In this document: positions 33,081 through 43,089 of the stretch, in pieces
How positions within the stretch are numbered: position 1 is the first letter of the stretch
How the letters are laid out: each line of letters starts with the position of its first letter
NCBI GenBank assembly: GCA_021399435.1
Contig: JAJTUP010000009.1
Span: forward strand, 1,488,001-1,552,000
Length of the DNA stretch: 64,000 nucleotides
From: Diaporthe sp. PMI_573
Taxonomy: Eukaryota; Ascomycota; Sordariomycetes; Diaporthales; Diaporthaceae
Direction: 5' to 3'
Position numbers and translations under genes: made by a program
Notes under the pieces: generated by a model
Seen by the model: the letters and a program-made list of their open reading frames with translations, nothing else
Told to the model about the DNA's origin: nothing
The model's database searches: none

Positions 33081-35984
33081 ATGGCTACCACCATTGTTCC
33101 TGACATACCTCACGATGGTCGTGTTCACAACCCACGCCATCTTTCGATTCCTCTTCATGGAGACAACCTAGGCCTCGGAGACCCTCTGGACACGCCCGAG
33201 TTGTCTCCTCGATCCCACGCCCACGCGCACCCCCCGCCACCAAACCCGCCATTCGTTTTCCCACCGAGGGCAATGTCTGCTTCCGCGCCATCCTCATACT
33301 CGCGTGCCACCGGCAGGCGGCCGAGGTCTGCAATCGAGCCAGGTCTGGCAGCGCTCGCCGCCGGCAGCACCGACGACACACCCTCCCAGGGCTCGTCCGC
33401 CCTGCCCGCATTCTCGTTCAACCCTGGAGCAAACCTCGCCCCTTCAACCGCCACGCTTTTGCCCGCCCACGAGTTTCTACTCGCACCGTCTCCCCAGCAA
33501 TCGCCACGGCCTTCTCCCGCGAGAGGGACACATAGGCGCGGAGGGAGTGAGTTTGTCGGTGGTGAATACCGCTCCGGCAACGCCAGGATGGAGGTCTTGA
33601 GCTCGAGTCCGACAAAATCAGAAGGCGGCAACGCATCGCCTCAACTTCGACCAGTCGAGCCAAACCGGCGAGGACCTGCTCATCGCCATGCCCACCGTCG
33701 GTCTGCGGCCATGTCTAGCCATGACCTTAGCAGCATAACCGGGCTTAATCTCCCCAAGGGCTCGAGTGATGTCTCCCGAGGAAGCAGTGCCCCATCGAGC
33801 CCATCTGGGCCAGAGCTCAACAAACACTTCTCATTCCCCATTCTACGTCCTGACGATGTCAGACAAGACGCAGAATGCACAGTTGGCGGCAACCGGCCTC
33901 AGAGTGCTGGACTGGACCAAACACAAGGCTTTCCCAGGCTCGCCGCTGCACCATCCCAGAGGAAATCTTTCAGCAGGGCCAGAGTCGGTTTTTCGGATAC
34001 CCTTGAGTTCATACCGCGCCCGCTTTCCCTAGTCTCAAGCGATACCTCGAGTACCGTAACCGTCCGCCCGGGTCATTCCCTCTCGGGCAGCATCTCTTCA
34101 GTTCTTTCAGCATCGAACACGCCCATACTAGAGAAGGATGAGTCTTTGGCGCCTCTCGAGCCAACTACATCACAAGCCGCCGAGTCCGAATCCAGACCGA
34201 GCACGGCTGGTGCGGTGCTCGAAAGTACGCCGACGTCCCCACAAGATGGCGCGTCTCGCGCTGGTCCGAAGCGACGAGGCTCTTTACCTCTGCTTTCTGG
34301 TATTCCCCTTCCCTCGCCTGACACCGCCTCTCCTGATCCTAGTCCTACGAAAATTGCGAAGAGATGGTCGTTCTTCGGCCTCGATCAATTTTCTGGAGCA
34401 CACTCGCCGTCAAAATCACGACCCGTCAGCCTGAGTTCCTGCGAGGTCTCGAGGACGGATCTGCCGTCGTCGATACCTGGAAACGAGGAAACGGCAACAA
34501 CAGAAAGCGCCCCGCAAAAAGCAGGAAAGAAGTCGGGCAAGAAGCAGAAGAAGGTCAAGACTTGGGCAGGTTCAATACTAACCAAAAGGCCGAAGGGTCG
34601 TCGAAGCAAGAGCAAGAAGTCTAGTCGCCGGGGCCCAACGCCCCCTCCAAGTCGTCCGGGCTATGAGGACGAGGATGACACGGCTTCAGATTCTGCGGAC
34701 ACAAAGAGCGAGCCGTCCATGCCCACTGTGATGATAGAAGAGTTGGACCACAACCAGGAAGGAACGGAGGCCTGGAAGCCACCCAGACCTGTGACTGAGG
34801 AAGACACATCCTACCCTGTGATCGATCTTGACGCGGCGCTGGGGCCTTTCAATACTCCTTTGCCACGGAATCCGGAGTGGGAAGCAGCCCAGAAAGCTGG
34901 CGGCCTGGCGAAGCGACAGCTTCACAGCGCTGCGGGCCTGAGCAGGTTCACTGGCCCTGGAATGCATTACGCTCACCACCAGCGAGCCCAAAGCTCTCCC
35001 GAGATGCCTCCATTCGAGTTCCGCCGCGGAATTCACAGATTTGGTAGCAGCTCCACCATGGCAGATGTCTTCGAGGAAGAGGAGGAATACTATGAGGATT
35101 CTGACAACTCTGGCTCATCAACACCCCAACCCGAGTCGACCGGTCCCAAGGACAGCGAGACTTCGAGTGTCAGTGGCTTTTTCTCAGCACGTAGCTCGGC
35201 GGAGAGGCTAGGGGCAGACGGACGAAGCTCTGATGCATCGCTCGTAGCCAAGCGGAAGGCCAGCGACCCCGAAGATGGCAGGTCTCAACGCACAGCAAGC
35301 ATGAAGTCAAGAACTTCGCTGAGTTCTCTGCAAGAGGAAGTCATTGAGGAAGAACCACCTGCCATCCCAACCCAGTTCAGGACCGTGGAATTCGGACGCC
35401 CGGCGCAGATAAAAGCGCCAGATTCGCCCATGTCTTCGCCAGTCAGCCCAAGAGCGCCGATGGATGGCAGCTCTTCTTCACACACAACCTCGTCCTCCCT
35501 GGCGCCAGTCAGCCCTTACTCGTCGGTCACCCAGTCGTCCTCTTTCCCATCGCCGCGGTCGCCCGTCTCGTACGATGCGAACATCATCTCCACTGCGCCA
35601 TCGTCTGTGACAGACGATAGCTTCCAGTCACTGCTTATGGGAGAGCCTGGCCCTGAAGTTCGGAAATCTATGGATGTCCCCTCTATTTCCAGCAGCCACT
35701 CCAACCAGCCGCCGGAGAATTTGTTCGCTCAACAGGCCGCCTACATGAACCGCCCTCCGGCGCCCGGGGAGCGTCCAGCATCTTTCAGTGCGATGGCATT
35801 TGGTGGCCGACGAGGCAGCCTGGCAAGCCTGGGGCGTCTGATCAGCAGTTCTCATGGGGAGCGCAGCAAGCTATCGACGGAAGTTTTCAGCAGCGAGTCC
35901 GAGAAGAAGCTGAAGGGCAGCAAGTCAAGGCGGTTCAGCAAGATGATGCAGTTCTGGAAGCCGAAAGAGAACGCACAGGCATGA
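33081..35984 (+). CDS. Ser/Pro-rich conserved-type fungal protein, function unknown
   Basis: Single-exon frame of 967 residues, unusually long for an intron-free gene in this window. The ATG at 33081 follows GAAG; an in-frame GTG two codons earlier is not needed. There is no signal peptide or membrane span. The protein is low in complexity: Ser, Pro and Thr dominate, with many SP/TP sites suited to proline-directed kinases. A basic block near 470-520 (KKSGKKQKKVKTWAGSILTK and RPKGRRSKSKKSSRRG) could be a nuclear or membrane-binding signal. An acidic stretch EEEEEYYEDSD lies near 670. The C-terminus is basic and compact (GRRGSLASLGRLISSSHGER and RRFSKMMQFWKPKENAQA), looking like a conserved helix. 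I do not recognise a catalytic domain. A scaffold or polarity-related role would be guesswork. Confidence 0.88.
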   Translation: MATTIVPDIPHDGRVHNPRHLSIPLHGDNLGLGDPLDTPELSPRSHAHAHPPPPNPPFVFPPRAMSASAPSSYSRATGRRPRSAIEPGLAALAAGSTDDTPSQGSSALPAFSFNPGANLAPSTATLLPAHEFLLAPSPQQSPRPSPARGTHRRGGSEFVGGEYRSGNARMEVLSSSPTKSEGGNASPQLRPVEPNRRGPAHRHAHRRSAAMSSHDLSSITGLNLPKGSSDVSRGSSAPSSPSGPELNKHFSFPILRPDDVRQDAECTVGGNRPQSAGLDQTQGFPRLAAAPSQRKSFSRARVGFSDTLEFIPRPLSLVSSDTSSTVTVRPGHSLSGSISSVLSASNTPILEKDESLAPLEPTTSQAAESESRPSTAGAVLESTPTSPQDGASRAGPKRRGSLPLLSGIPLPSPDTASPDPSPTKIAKRWSFFGLDQFSGAHSPSKSRPVSLSSCEVSRTDLPSSIPGNEETATTESAPQKAGKKSGKKQKKVKTWAGSILTKRPKGRRSKSKKSSRRGPTPPPSRPGYEDEDDTASDSADTKSEPSMPTVMIEELDHNQEGTEAWKPPRPVTEEDTSYPVIDLDAALGPFNTPLPRNPEWEAAQKAGGLAKRQLHSAAGLSRFTGPGMHYAHHQRAQSSPEMPPFEFRRGIHRFGSSSTMADVFEEEEEYYEDSDNSGSSTPQPESTGPKDSETSSVSGFFSARSSAERLGADGRSSDASLVAKRKASDPEDGRSQRTASMKSRTSLSSLQEEVIEEEPPAIPTQFRTVEFGRPAQIKAPDSPMSSPVSPRAPMDGSSSSHTTSSSLAPVSPYSSVTQSSSFPSPRSPVSYDANIISTAPSSVTDDSFQSLLMGEPGPEVRKSMDVPSISSSHSNQPPENLFAQQAAYMNRPPAPGERPASFSAMAFGGRRGSLASLGRLISSSHGERSKLSTEVFSSESEKKLKGSKSRRFSKMMQFWKPKENAQA

Positions 35985-37298
35985 CTGCACAGCTATCATT
36001 GGGTCAACGGCGCCCTACTTGGTGCCTCAAGCTGCACATTCACAACCGAAGGGGCGTACCAGGCTCCAGCATTTATGAAATGGGTGACGAATTTCCTTGT
36101 GGACTATTGGGCTTTCATATTGGCATACTCGCAAACGGCGCGGAAACCTCTCGCATGGACTTGTATGATAGGCGGTTTACATTAGGGGCCAGACGAGTTC
36201 CGCTCTGGAGCTCATACGACGGATGGATAACCCGGAACACCTCGCACAGCATCCGAGGCACAAATTGAACTCGGACACGGGTGCTTTACACAATTCATGA
36301 ACCCGGCATTTGCAACGATGCATGCACCAAGAAGGCTGCACGCCAGCCCACACACACAACTTTACGATTGGCTTCTCAAACCCCGCAGAAAGCCGTTGGC
36401 GAGAGACGAGGGGAGAAACATGGTTTATGTTTGACGGTCACAGCAATCTGAGAAGATGAGGATGTGATCGACCGATTACAACTTTCGATTCTACGAGGAC
36501 AGATATCCTTGCAGAGGAGGTGGGCGCCGAGGCGGCCGACCCATAGCAAATGGAAAGAATGCAGAAAAAGGGGAGTGGGCAATTAACGTTGCCCTTCTTC
36601 TTTTTTTTAATTTAATTTGCTTGCCTGCTCAGCGCGGCACCTAGGACTATCCAGCCTCCTTGAGCCTTTAGAACATTGACGATGGAAGTCGAAGGGGACA
36701 AAAAAGAAAGGGCACGTCGGATACGCAAATTACGTAGACATAATAATGACGATCCAAAGTACATAACTGTGTGGTACCATGAATGATCTACGCAAATAGA
36801 AGTGCGTGTCCACACAGTGAACTAGAGCAAGACCCAGCTCTCGATCCGTGGGCACCTCTCGCTCATCTCGGGCAATCTCTGTGTGATGGGGCAGATCCGT
36901 AGTGGAACCTGGGGGAGAGAGCGCCCCGCGGACCCAGCCAAGTTGCCAACAGTGCCTCGGCCGAAGCTAGACCCCTGGTCGTCCCTCTCCATCTCGTACC
37001 TGACGCAGCTCAATTACCTCCTTGGAGCTCGGGGGGTGGGGCTTCCTACAACAAGTAGGCTTGAAGCTTCCCAGCCAGGACGACACCCATCAGCTCGCGC
37101 CCGCCCGCCCCCTTGTCCACCCAAACCGGGGATAATATACGAAGCTCTCGCCATATCTGGCATTGGGTGTGCCGTATTCAGCGAGCACCAGCCCTCTTCT
37201 GCGCCGGGCGATTCGATTGCCCCTCGAGCCGGGCAGGCAAGGAAGGCAGTGTGCCGCGCCCACGACCCACCCACCACCCATCGATCGACCTGCCCCCA
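35985..37298. other. Intergenic region upstream of PEX4-like gene
   Basis: No supportable gene. A T-run with TTTAATTTAATTT lies at 36601-36618. The last 300 bases are GC-rich and C-rich, as in fungal promoters. A long frame running through 36883-37539 is out of frame with the E2 and is not a gene. Confidence 0.6.
36955..36960 (+). promoter_or_regulatory. CCTCGG core in PEX4 promoter (FarA/FarB-type site, tentative)
   Basis: CCTCGG is the core bound by fatty-acid-responsive Zn2Cys6 regulators upstream of peroxisomal and beta-oxidation genes in Aspergillus. This copy lies 339 bp before the E2 start. A hexamer in GC-rich DNA is weak evidence by itself. Confidence 0.3.
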
Positions 37299-37936
37299 AT
37301 GTCCACCGCGTCGGCCTCGTCCTCGCGCTCGGCTGCGCGGCGCCTCATCAAGGAGCTGGACACATGGCGCGCGGAGGCGCAGGACGAAAAGGGGATCGAG
37401 CGGCTCGGCCCCGTGGGCGAGGATGACCTGCTGGTGTGGGAGGCCGTGTTCAATGGCCGTGGCATCAGTGGGGGATATGAAGGTAAATAGCCCAAGAAGA
37501 CACCCAGCCGGTCCTGTCGTGCAAACAGATCATCTATGAAACTTTATCCCACTTCCCCTAACCCCCTTGGTCACCCAGAAACTGATATGCCACACAAAAC
37601 CACATAGAAGGCCGCTGGCTCCTCTCGATCAAGATCCCATCCAACTATCCCTTGTCCCCTCCCGCCGTGCGCTTCGTGACGCCCATAGTGCACCCCAACA
37701 TCTCCCTCGAGACGGGCGAGATCTGCCTGGACCTGCTGGGGGACGCCTGGACTCCCGCCTACAGCGTTCTCGAGACCGTCCGCGCCGTCCGCGAGGGCCT
37801 GCTGCCCCACCCGGAGGTCGACTCGCCGCTCAACGTCGACTGCGCCGCCCTGCTCCGGGACGGGGACGCGGTCGGCGCCAGGCGGCTGGTGGAGCTTTGG
37901 TGCTCCTCCGGGGAGGGGAGGTATGACCGCGCGTGA
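37299..37936 (+). CDS. PEX4: Ubiquitin-conjugating enzyme E2, peroxin-4-like
   Basis: Model: join(37299..37482, 37608..37936), 170 residues. The split codon G|AA gives SGGYEEGRWLLSIKIPSNYP across the junction. The donor is GTAAAT and the acceptor ACATAG. The UBC fold is complete: N-terminal helix SAARRLIKELDTW, YP..PP segment NYPLSPPAVRFVTP, HPN motif at 90-92, and catalytic Cys101 in GEICLDLLGDAWTPAYSV. The short C-terminal half with DSPLNVDCAALLRDGD fits PEX4 better than cytosolic E2s, which usually carry longer final helices. PEX4 monoubiquitinates the cycling receptor PEX5 at the peroxisome membrane, where it is held by PEX22. Assignment as PEX4 rather than another small E2 is a family judgement and less sure than the E2 call. 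Confidence 0.88.
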
Positions 37937-38766
37937 AAATGGTTGGGGTCGTGTGTGTGTGTGTGTGGGCGGCAGAGAGAGATGGGCACGCACGGCGCAT
38001 GATCTTGATGTGAAGTCAGGGTGTCAATTGGAAAATTGAAATGATGGACGTTCGGGCGGCACGGAGTTTGGAGTCTGGGTCTGTCTGCGAGCTAGAGGGA
38101 TTCGCCCAGATTTTTACAATTTATACGGCAACTACGCCTATATGAATAGCATGGTAGGTGTGCATTGCATGACTTGTGAGATTTCACCTTGAGCAATACA
38201 GCCTTGCGGCCACAGTATGCGTATTTGTATATTTCACAGTGGAAGCTCAACATGAGGCAGTGCCCCCCGAGCGTCGGCTCCCGCAGTCGTAACGTCGATT
38301 GGGCTACCATCACACCGGTCCCCGCAGGCTTCGCTAGACATTGCAGTCGATCGACCCACACATACAGATGGCCGTGTTCAAACGACCATCTCCTCTGTTA
38401 TGACCTCGTAGATGGCCAACCAGTTTCCTTGGTTACTTCCCGGTCTCGTTCACATGGCGCCCTTCCTTGCGTTGCGTTTCACTCACTGTCTACCAGATGC
38501 CGGATAACGATTAAAATAGGATGCTAAAACCGGCATACACCGCCTAGTGTTCCGTCCTCTTCGCCGTGTTGCTGATTCACGGCCCGGTGTCTGTCGACCT
38601 GGAATAGTCCTGATGATGGCTCAAGGTTCGCCTGTGCGACTGTTTCAAGCATGAGACTCTCCAGGCCTGTAGTACGACAATCCGACACCGACTGGGATAT
38701 TGGCGGTATTTGATTTGATGATGATTATAATGATGATAGGTTGGAATAGGCCGCAAATGGGTCACG
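37937..38766. other. Tail-to-tail intergenic region with (GT)n
   Basis: This lies between the convergent PEX4-like and MNN9 genes. A (GT)8 tract lies at 37951-37967, 15 bp after the PEX4 stop, probably inside its 3' UTR. No gene was seen. Confidence 0.65.
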
Positions 38767-39985
38767 TCACTCGTTGTAGTGGTAAACCTGTAGGAGGCAT
38801 CACATTAGTTGGTGTATCGCGCACAGGTACGAAGAGTCGAGTACCCACCTTGTAGTTGGGAAGACCGGTGGACTTCCAGCCCAGCCGTGCTGCCATCTTT
38901 GCGAACCCCTCCGTCTCAATGAGATGGTAGAATGGGAAGGGAGGGAACATGGCCCCGTCACGATGTACGTCTGCCTTGACTAGCACGGCCGTGCCTCCGA
39001 CACCATCCAGCTCAACCTCAAGGTGCAGATCTTCCCGTTCGTCATACATGTAGGCCATGAGCGCTCGGAACGTGGGCATCTCAGCGTAGCCTTCCAGCAG
39101 AATGTCATCCTTGCCCATCTTGCTCGCAAGCTCCTGGGCCGTAGGGCTGTCCTTCCAGTTGTTGAAGTCATAAGCACGCTCGGCCATCTCCTTCTTCGTC
39201 TCGTCATAATACCTCTGGAAGCAGTTCGGGACGACAATGGCCTTGTTGTGAGCAGCTAGATCCTGGATCATGTCGGGTGGGGACTCGACTATGTCCGCGT
39301 CCAGCCACAGAACCCAGGACACCGATGGTCCCAGAGTAGTGAAGAGGAGGGAATTGCGCGCTTTCGCCATGGATGCGCGCCGCGGTTTCTGGTTTTGCAT
39401 CTTGTGCCTTTCGGCCTCGTCTTGCGAGGACAGTGGCGGGTCAAAATCCTGCCTGAGGATGATGATGCTCTTAAAGCGGTCCTTCTCTGGACCAGACTTC
39501 TGCGTCTTGGATATTTGCGCCTGTAGCAACGACGTCGCCTCGTTTCCTTCTTTGTTTTTGGGAAGTATGAAGCCCAATGTTATGAGTTGGTGCGGGTATG
39601 TGAGTCTCAGTAGGTTGTCCCAGTAATCCTGGTAGAAGCGGGCCATCGGGGTCAGGATGAGGACGTTCTCGTTGTTCTCGATGGGATTCGCGGAGATTGT
39701 GACATTGTTCAGATTGTAGTGGACGACGGGTGGCGGCGCAGACCTGCCATTCTTGTCGGCGATAGGTTTCCGGAAAGGTGAGGTCGGTGGGGACAGAGGA
39801 TGGCTGGCGACGGTCGGCTTCTTGACGTTGGCAAGGGAGATGGCGCTGCCGCCGCCGCCGCCGGCGGCGGCGGAACCTGAGGGAGCGACGAGGAAGTATA
39901 GGATGAAGATGCACAAGACGGTGCCGATTGCGAGAGTTATGGGGTTCGCCTTCTTGAGACGAACCGGCCCCATGGCACGCGCCAT
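38767..39985 (-). CDS. MNN9: Golgi mannan polymerase subunit MNN9 (Anp1/Mnn9/Van1 family, GT62)
   Basis: Model: complement(join(38767..38787, 38849..39985)), 385 residues, near the yeast length of 395. The last exon is only 21 nt and encodes VYHYNE plus stop; it completes LPNYKVYHYNE, the family's conserved C-terminus. Without it the frame would run into intron sequence. It is a type II membrane protein: a short basic N-terminus, span about 15-33, and a luminal Gly/Ala/Pro stem. The catalytic domain starts with NVLILTPMARFYQDYW. The DxD metal motif is D229-A-D231 in WVLWLDADIVESPPDMI, followed by NCFQRYYD, EGYAEMPTFRALMAY, DGVGGTAVLVKADVHRDGAM and FPFYHLIETEGFA. It acts in cis-Golgi as part of alpha-1,6-mannan polymerase complexes extending N-glycans. 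Two in-frame ATGs (39985, 39973) are possible starts. It is head-to-head with ALG12. Confidence 0.95.
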
Positions 39986-40974
39986 GAGTGCGACTGAGTT
40001 GTCTCACAAGCCAGCTACTTGGACGAGTGGCATAGATTGGAGTCGGGAACGAGGGCAGAGACGATCTCTACTGCAAGGGCCAGCTGGCGAGTGGCGGCCG
40101 TCACTCCATCCACGCTTTTCGGAAGCCGACTCGTGGAGGTATGAAGCCAAGGGCAATGCGGTTCTGGGCTGGTTCTGGCAGAGTCGAAGTCGAGGTTGGA
40201 CCGAGTAGAGCAGAGTCTAGTCGAGTCGAGTCGAGTCGATGCCGCGGGAGGGCTGTTGGAAGCGAGGCCGAAGCTGGCAGACACCGGGCGTGTCTCGTGT
40301 CCCGTTTCTCGCTTGGCCCGTGTGGCTAGGCCGTGCTCAGCTCAGCGTACAGTCTGACTAGGCAAAGATGGAGACGGCCGTAATGCTGATGGCAGTGCTG
40401 CAAAGTGAGGAAATACGAAGAGGACAGCGGTCGACTGGTACTCGCCGGGTGGAACGGGCTAGGCTGGCGGTTGCGGATGGGCCTGCGTATCGAAGCGAAT
40501 CTGGTAGACTATACACTAACACATAAGGTGCACCAGCTTGACCAGGTCCCGAAGCAAAAGCCAAAGCCAAAGTTCCAAGATCCAGGTCCAGGTCCAGGTC
40601 CAAGGTCCAAGGTCAAGGTCGAGCAAGGAAGGGCATAGGTGGTCCAGGTAGGCCCAGTAAATAGAGTGAGGTGAGGTGTCAAACAGGGGACGGCAGGGGG
40701 GGGCAGCTTGAGCCGACTGAGGACCACCTGCACCTGCAACTGCAACCGCACTGCAGGCGAATCTGCCATCTGTCGTCGGCTGGGCTCCACAGACCCTGAG
40801 ACCCTTGGACAGCCCAGACACCTCAGGGGTACAATCCGAGTCTAGACTGTCTGGATTCCAGCTCTGGCTATTGCTTCTCTACGGGAACCGACTGTCCACC
40901 GCAGCCCACCTCAACTCTAGATCTTGGCACGGCAGATTTCCTCACCTGGTGCTGCCAGTCTTTTGAGACTCAAC
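39986..40974. promoter_or_regulatory. Divergent promoter shared by MNN9 and ALG12
   Basis: The 989 bp separate the start codons of two N-glycan mannosyltransferases. The region holds a (TCGAG)4 run at about 40220-40238 and degenerate GGTCCA repeats. No coding frame is convincing. Shared regulation is an inference from the arrangement. Confidence 0.6.
40581..40620. repeat. GGTCCA-type hexamer repeat in divergent promoter
   Basis: TCCAGG/GGTCCA units repeat over 40 bp and grade into GGTCAA. They are preceded by AAAGCC repeats at 40555-40571. Confidence 0.85.
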
Positions 40975-42877
40975 ATGGCACTCTCCAGTAAGTTCGGGTG
41001 TATAAAACGGTGCTTCCGGTCAGAATGGATGAGTGCTGACCAAACAAACGCCCGCAGGCCATCTTGACTATGCTGTCTTCTCACTGTTCCTCATCCCACT
41101 GGTGGTCCTCATCCACCTTTGGGTAGCTCCATACACCAAGGTCGAGGAATCTTTCAACATCCAGGCGACACACGATGTTCTGGTCTATGGCACTCCCCTC
41201 TCCAGCGTCTACCAGAAGTTGTCCTCGAGTTACGACCACTTTGTCTTTCCCGGGGCTGTACCCAGGACCTTCATCGGTCCAGTGCTCCTCGCGGGCGTCG
41301 CCAGGCCATTTGCAGCACTGTTCGGCCATAGGCACAGCCAGTTCATCGTTCGTGCCCTTCTTGGGTGGTTCAATGCCTACTCGCTCTTGTGGTTCAGGAG
41401 ACAACTTCAAAATGCTTGTGGTCCTGCCGTGGCTAGATGGTACGTGGTGCTGCAGGTCAGCCAGTTCCATGTCATGTTCTATGCCTCCAGGACGTTGCCC
41501 AATATGTTTGCATTCGGAATGAGTAAGTCACCAACACCTGAAGGAATACCGCTCTCCATTCCTGCTAAATCATACCAATCTCCATCTATAGCCACTTTTG
41601 CCTTCGGCCTCCTGCTCCCCCACAAGCAACCCGCCAAGGCCAACCCCAGGATCCGTATGGCACTGGCCCTGTTCGTGTTCGCGGCCGTTGTCTTCCGCTC
41701 GGAAATTGCGCTTCTTCTTGCAACAAATGCTTTATGGTTGCTTATCATCCCCCAAATCTCCCTCCAGAGGCTGATTCCTCCGTTTCTGGTGTCATTTGTT
41801 GCCGCCTTGGCCATATCTATCCCCATAGACTCCTACTTCTGGCAGAAGCCAATCTGGCCGGAACTATGGGGCTTCTACTACAATGTCGTCCAGGGGTCCT
41901 CCTCCGACTGGGGCACCTCTCCCTGGCATTGGTATTTTACGTCGGCTCTGCCCAAGATGATCTCGCCTCCTCTGGGGCTCTTCTTCGTCTGGTGCTCCCT
42001 GTCCTCTCCGGCCTATGGACGCATAGCCCAACGCCTGATCATCCCGAACCTGCTGTTTGTGGCTGTCTACTCCCTTCAGCCGCACAAGGAGGCCCGCTTC
42101 ATTTTCTACGTCGTCCCACCATTGACCGCCGCCGCCGCCCTCGGGGCGTCCACTCTGGTGAATCAGGTTCCCGCGAGGATGGCTACTGATGAGACCGGCC
42201 GGCGCGCAATCAGGAACATCATTTTCTTCATCGTCTCAGGCTCCATCCTTGCCACCTGCCTCAGCAGCGCTGTCATGCTTGTTGCCTCGAGCTTGAACTA
42301 TCCCGGCGGCGACGCCCTCGCCGCTCTGCACGGTATGATCGAGCACGACCAAAGTACAGTGTCCTCCTCTGTGGTGACGGTCCATGCAGACGTGTTGAGC
42401 TGCATGACAGGGGTGACTCTGTTCGGGGTAGCTGAGGGCAATGGTCTCCCTCAGCACCACCGGCTGACCACGGATCCAGACGTCGTGCTCAGGGGCCACG
42501 ACAGCAAGCCGTCAGTGTCACTTGTGCTGGATAAGACAGAAGACGAAGGTGCTCTGTCAGACCCTAACTTCTGGGCTAAATTCGATTATCTCCTCATGGA
42601 AGATGACAAGGCCATCAAGGGCGGCAACTGGGATACGGTGGCTGTCGTCGAGGGCTTCTCTGGGCCGGAGATCTTGAGTCCTGGTATTCCGCACGTGGAG
42701 GAAGAGCCCAGGGGCGTCAAAAGAATTGGGATGGCAGCTAATGTTGATGCCTTGCGGCGCAGAATTATGGATCTTACGGGCGGGTGGTGGGTAGGACCGA
42801 AAACAGTGCCCAAGATCCGGATCATGAAGCGTGTTAAAGACACGTCTGATAAGGTCACTAAGGAGGCCATCTCATAA
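40975..42877 (+). CDS. ALG12: Dolichyl-P-Man:Man7GlcNAc2-PP-dolichol alpha-1,6-mannosyltransferase ALG12 (GT22)
   Basis: Model: join(40975..40987, 41058..41522, 41592..42877), 587 residues. The first coding exon is 13 nt (MALS plus one base); A|GC gives Ser, then HLDYAVFSLFLIPLVVLIHL. Donors are GTAAGT twice; acceptors are CGCAG and TATAG. The GT22 signature of the first luminal loop is present: PYTKVEESFNIQATHDVLVYG, followed by YDHFVFPGAVPRTFIGP. Intron 2 (41523-41591, 69 nt) has no stop and keeps frame, but its removal restores MFAFGMTTFAFGLLLPHKQ, the expected helix. Many hydrophobic spans follow, with PHKEARFIFYVVP, a family motif, near 350. The enzyme adds the eighth mannose to the lipid-linked oligosaccharide on the luminal face of the ER. 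The long soluble C-terminus is usual for fungal members. Confidence 0.95.
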
Positions 42878-43089
42878 GGCTAGGCATCTCTCTACTCATG
42901 GAGTTACTCACGTATCTGGGACGTCACCTGCTACCTGCTACCAACACGATAGACTCGAATGGTTGAAGCTGCACTCATGGTAAGCACATTAGAAAGTTCT
43001 CATACATCCTTACATCTGTCAATGCGGAGAAAAGAACAATCTCAATTTAAATAGACCAATTATCAGTAGGCTGTCGTTGACAACCAGAA

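Noticed and set aside
36883..37539. A 218-codon plus-strand frame overlapping the E2 gene
   Set aside because: It reads exon 1 of the PEX4-like gene out of frame and has composition typical of GC-rich shadows; the E2 frame has clear motifs.
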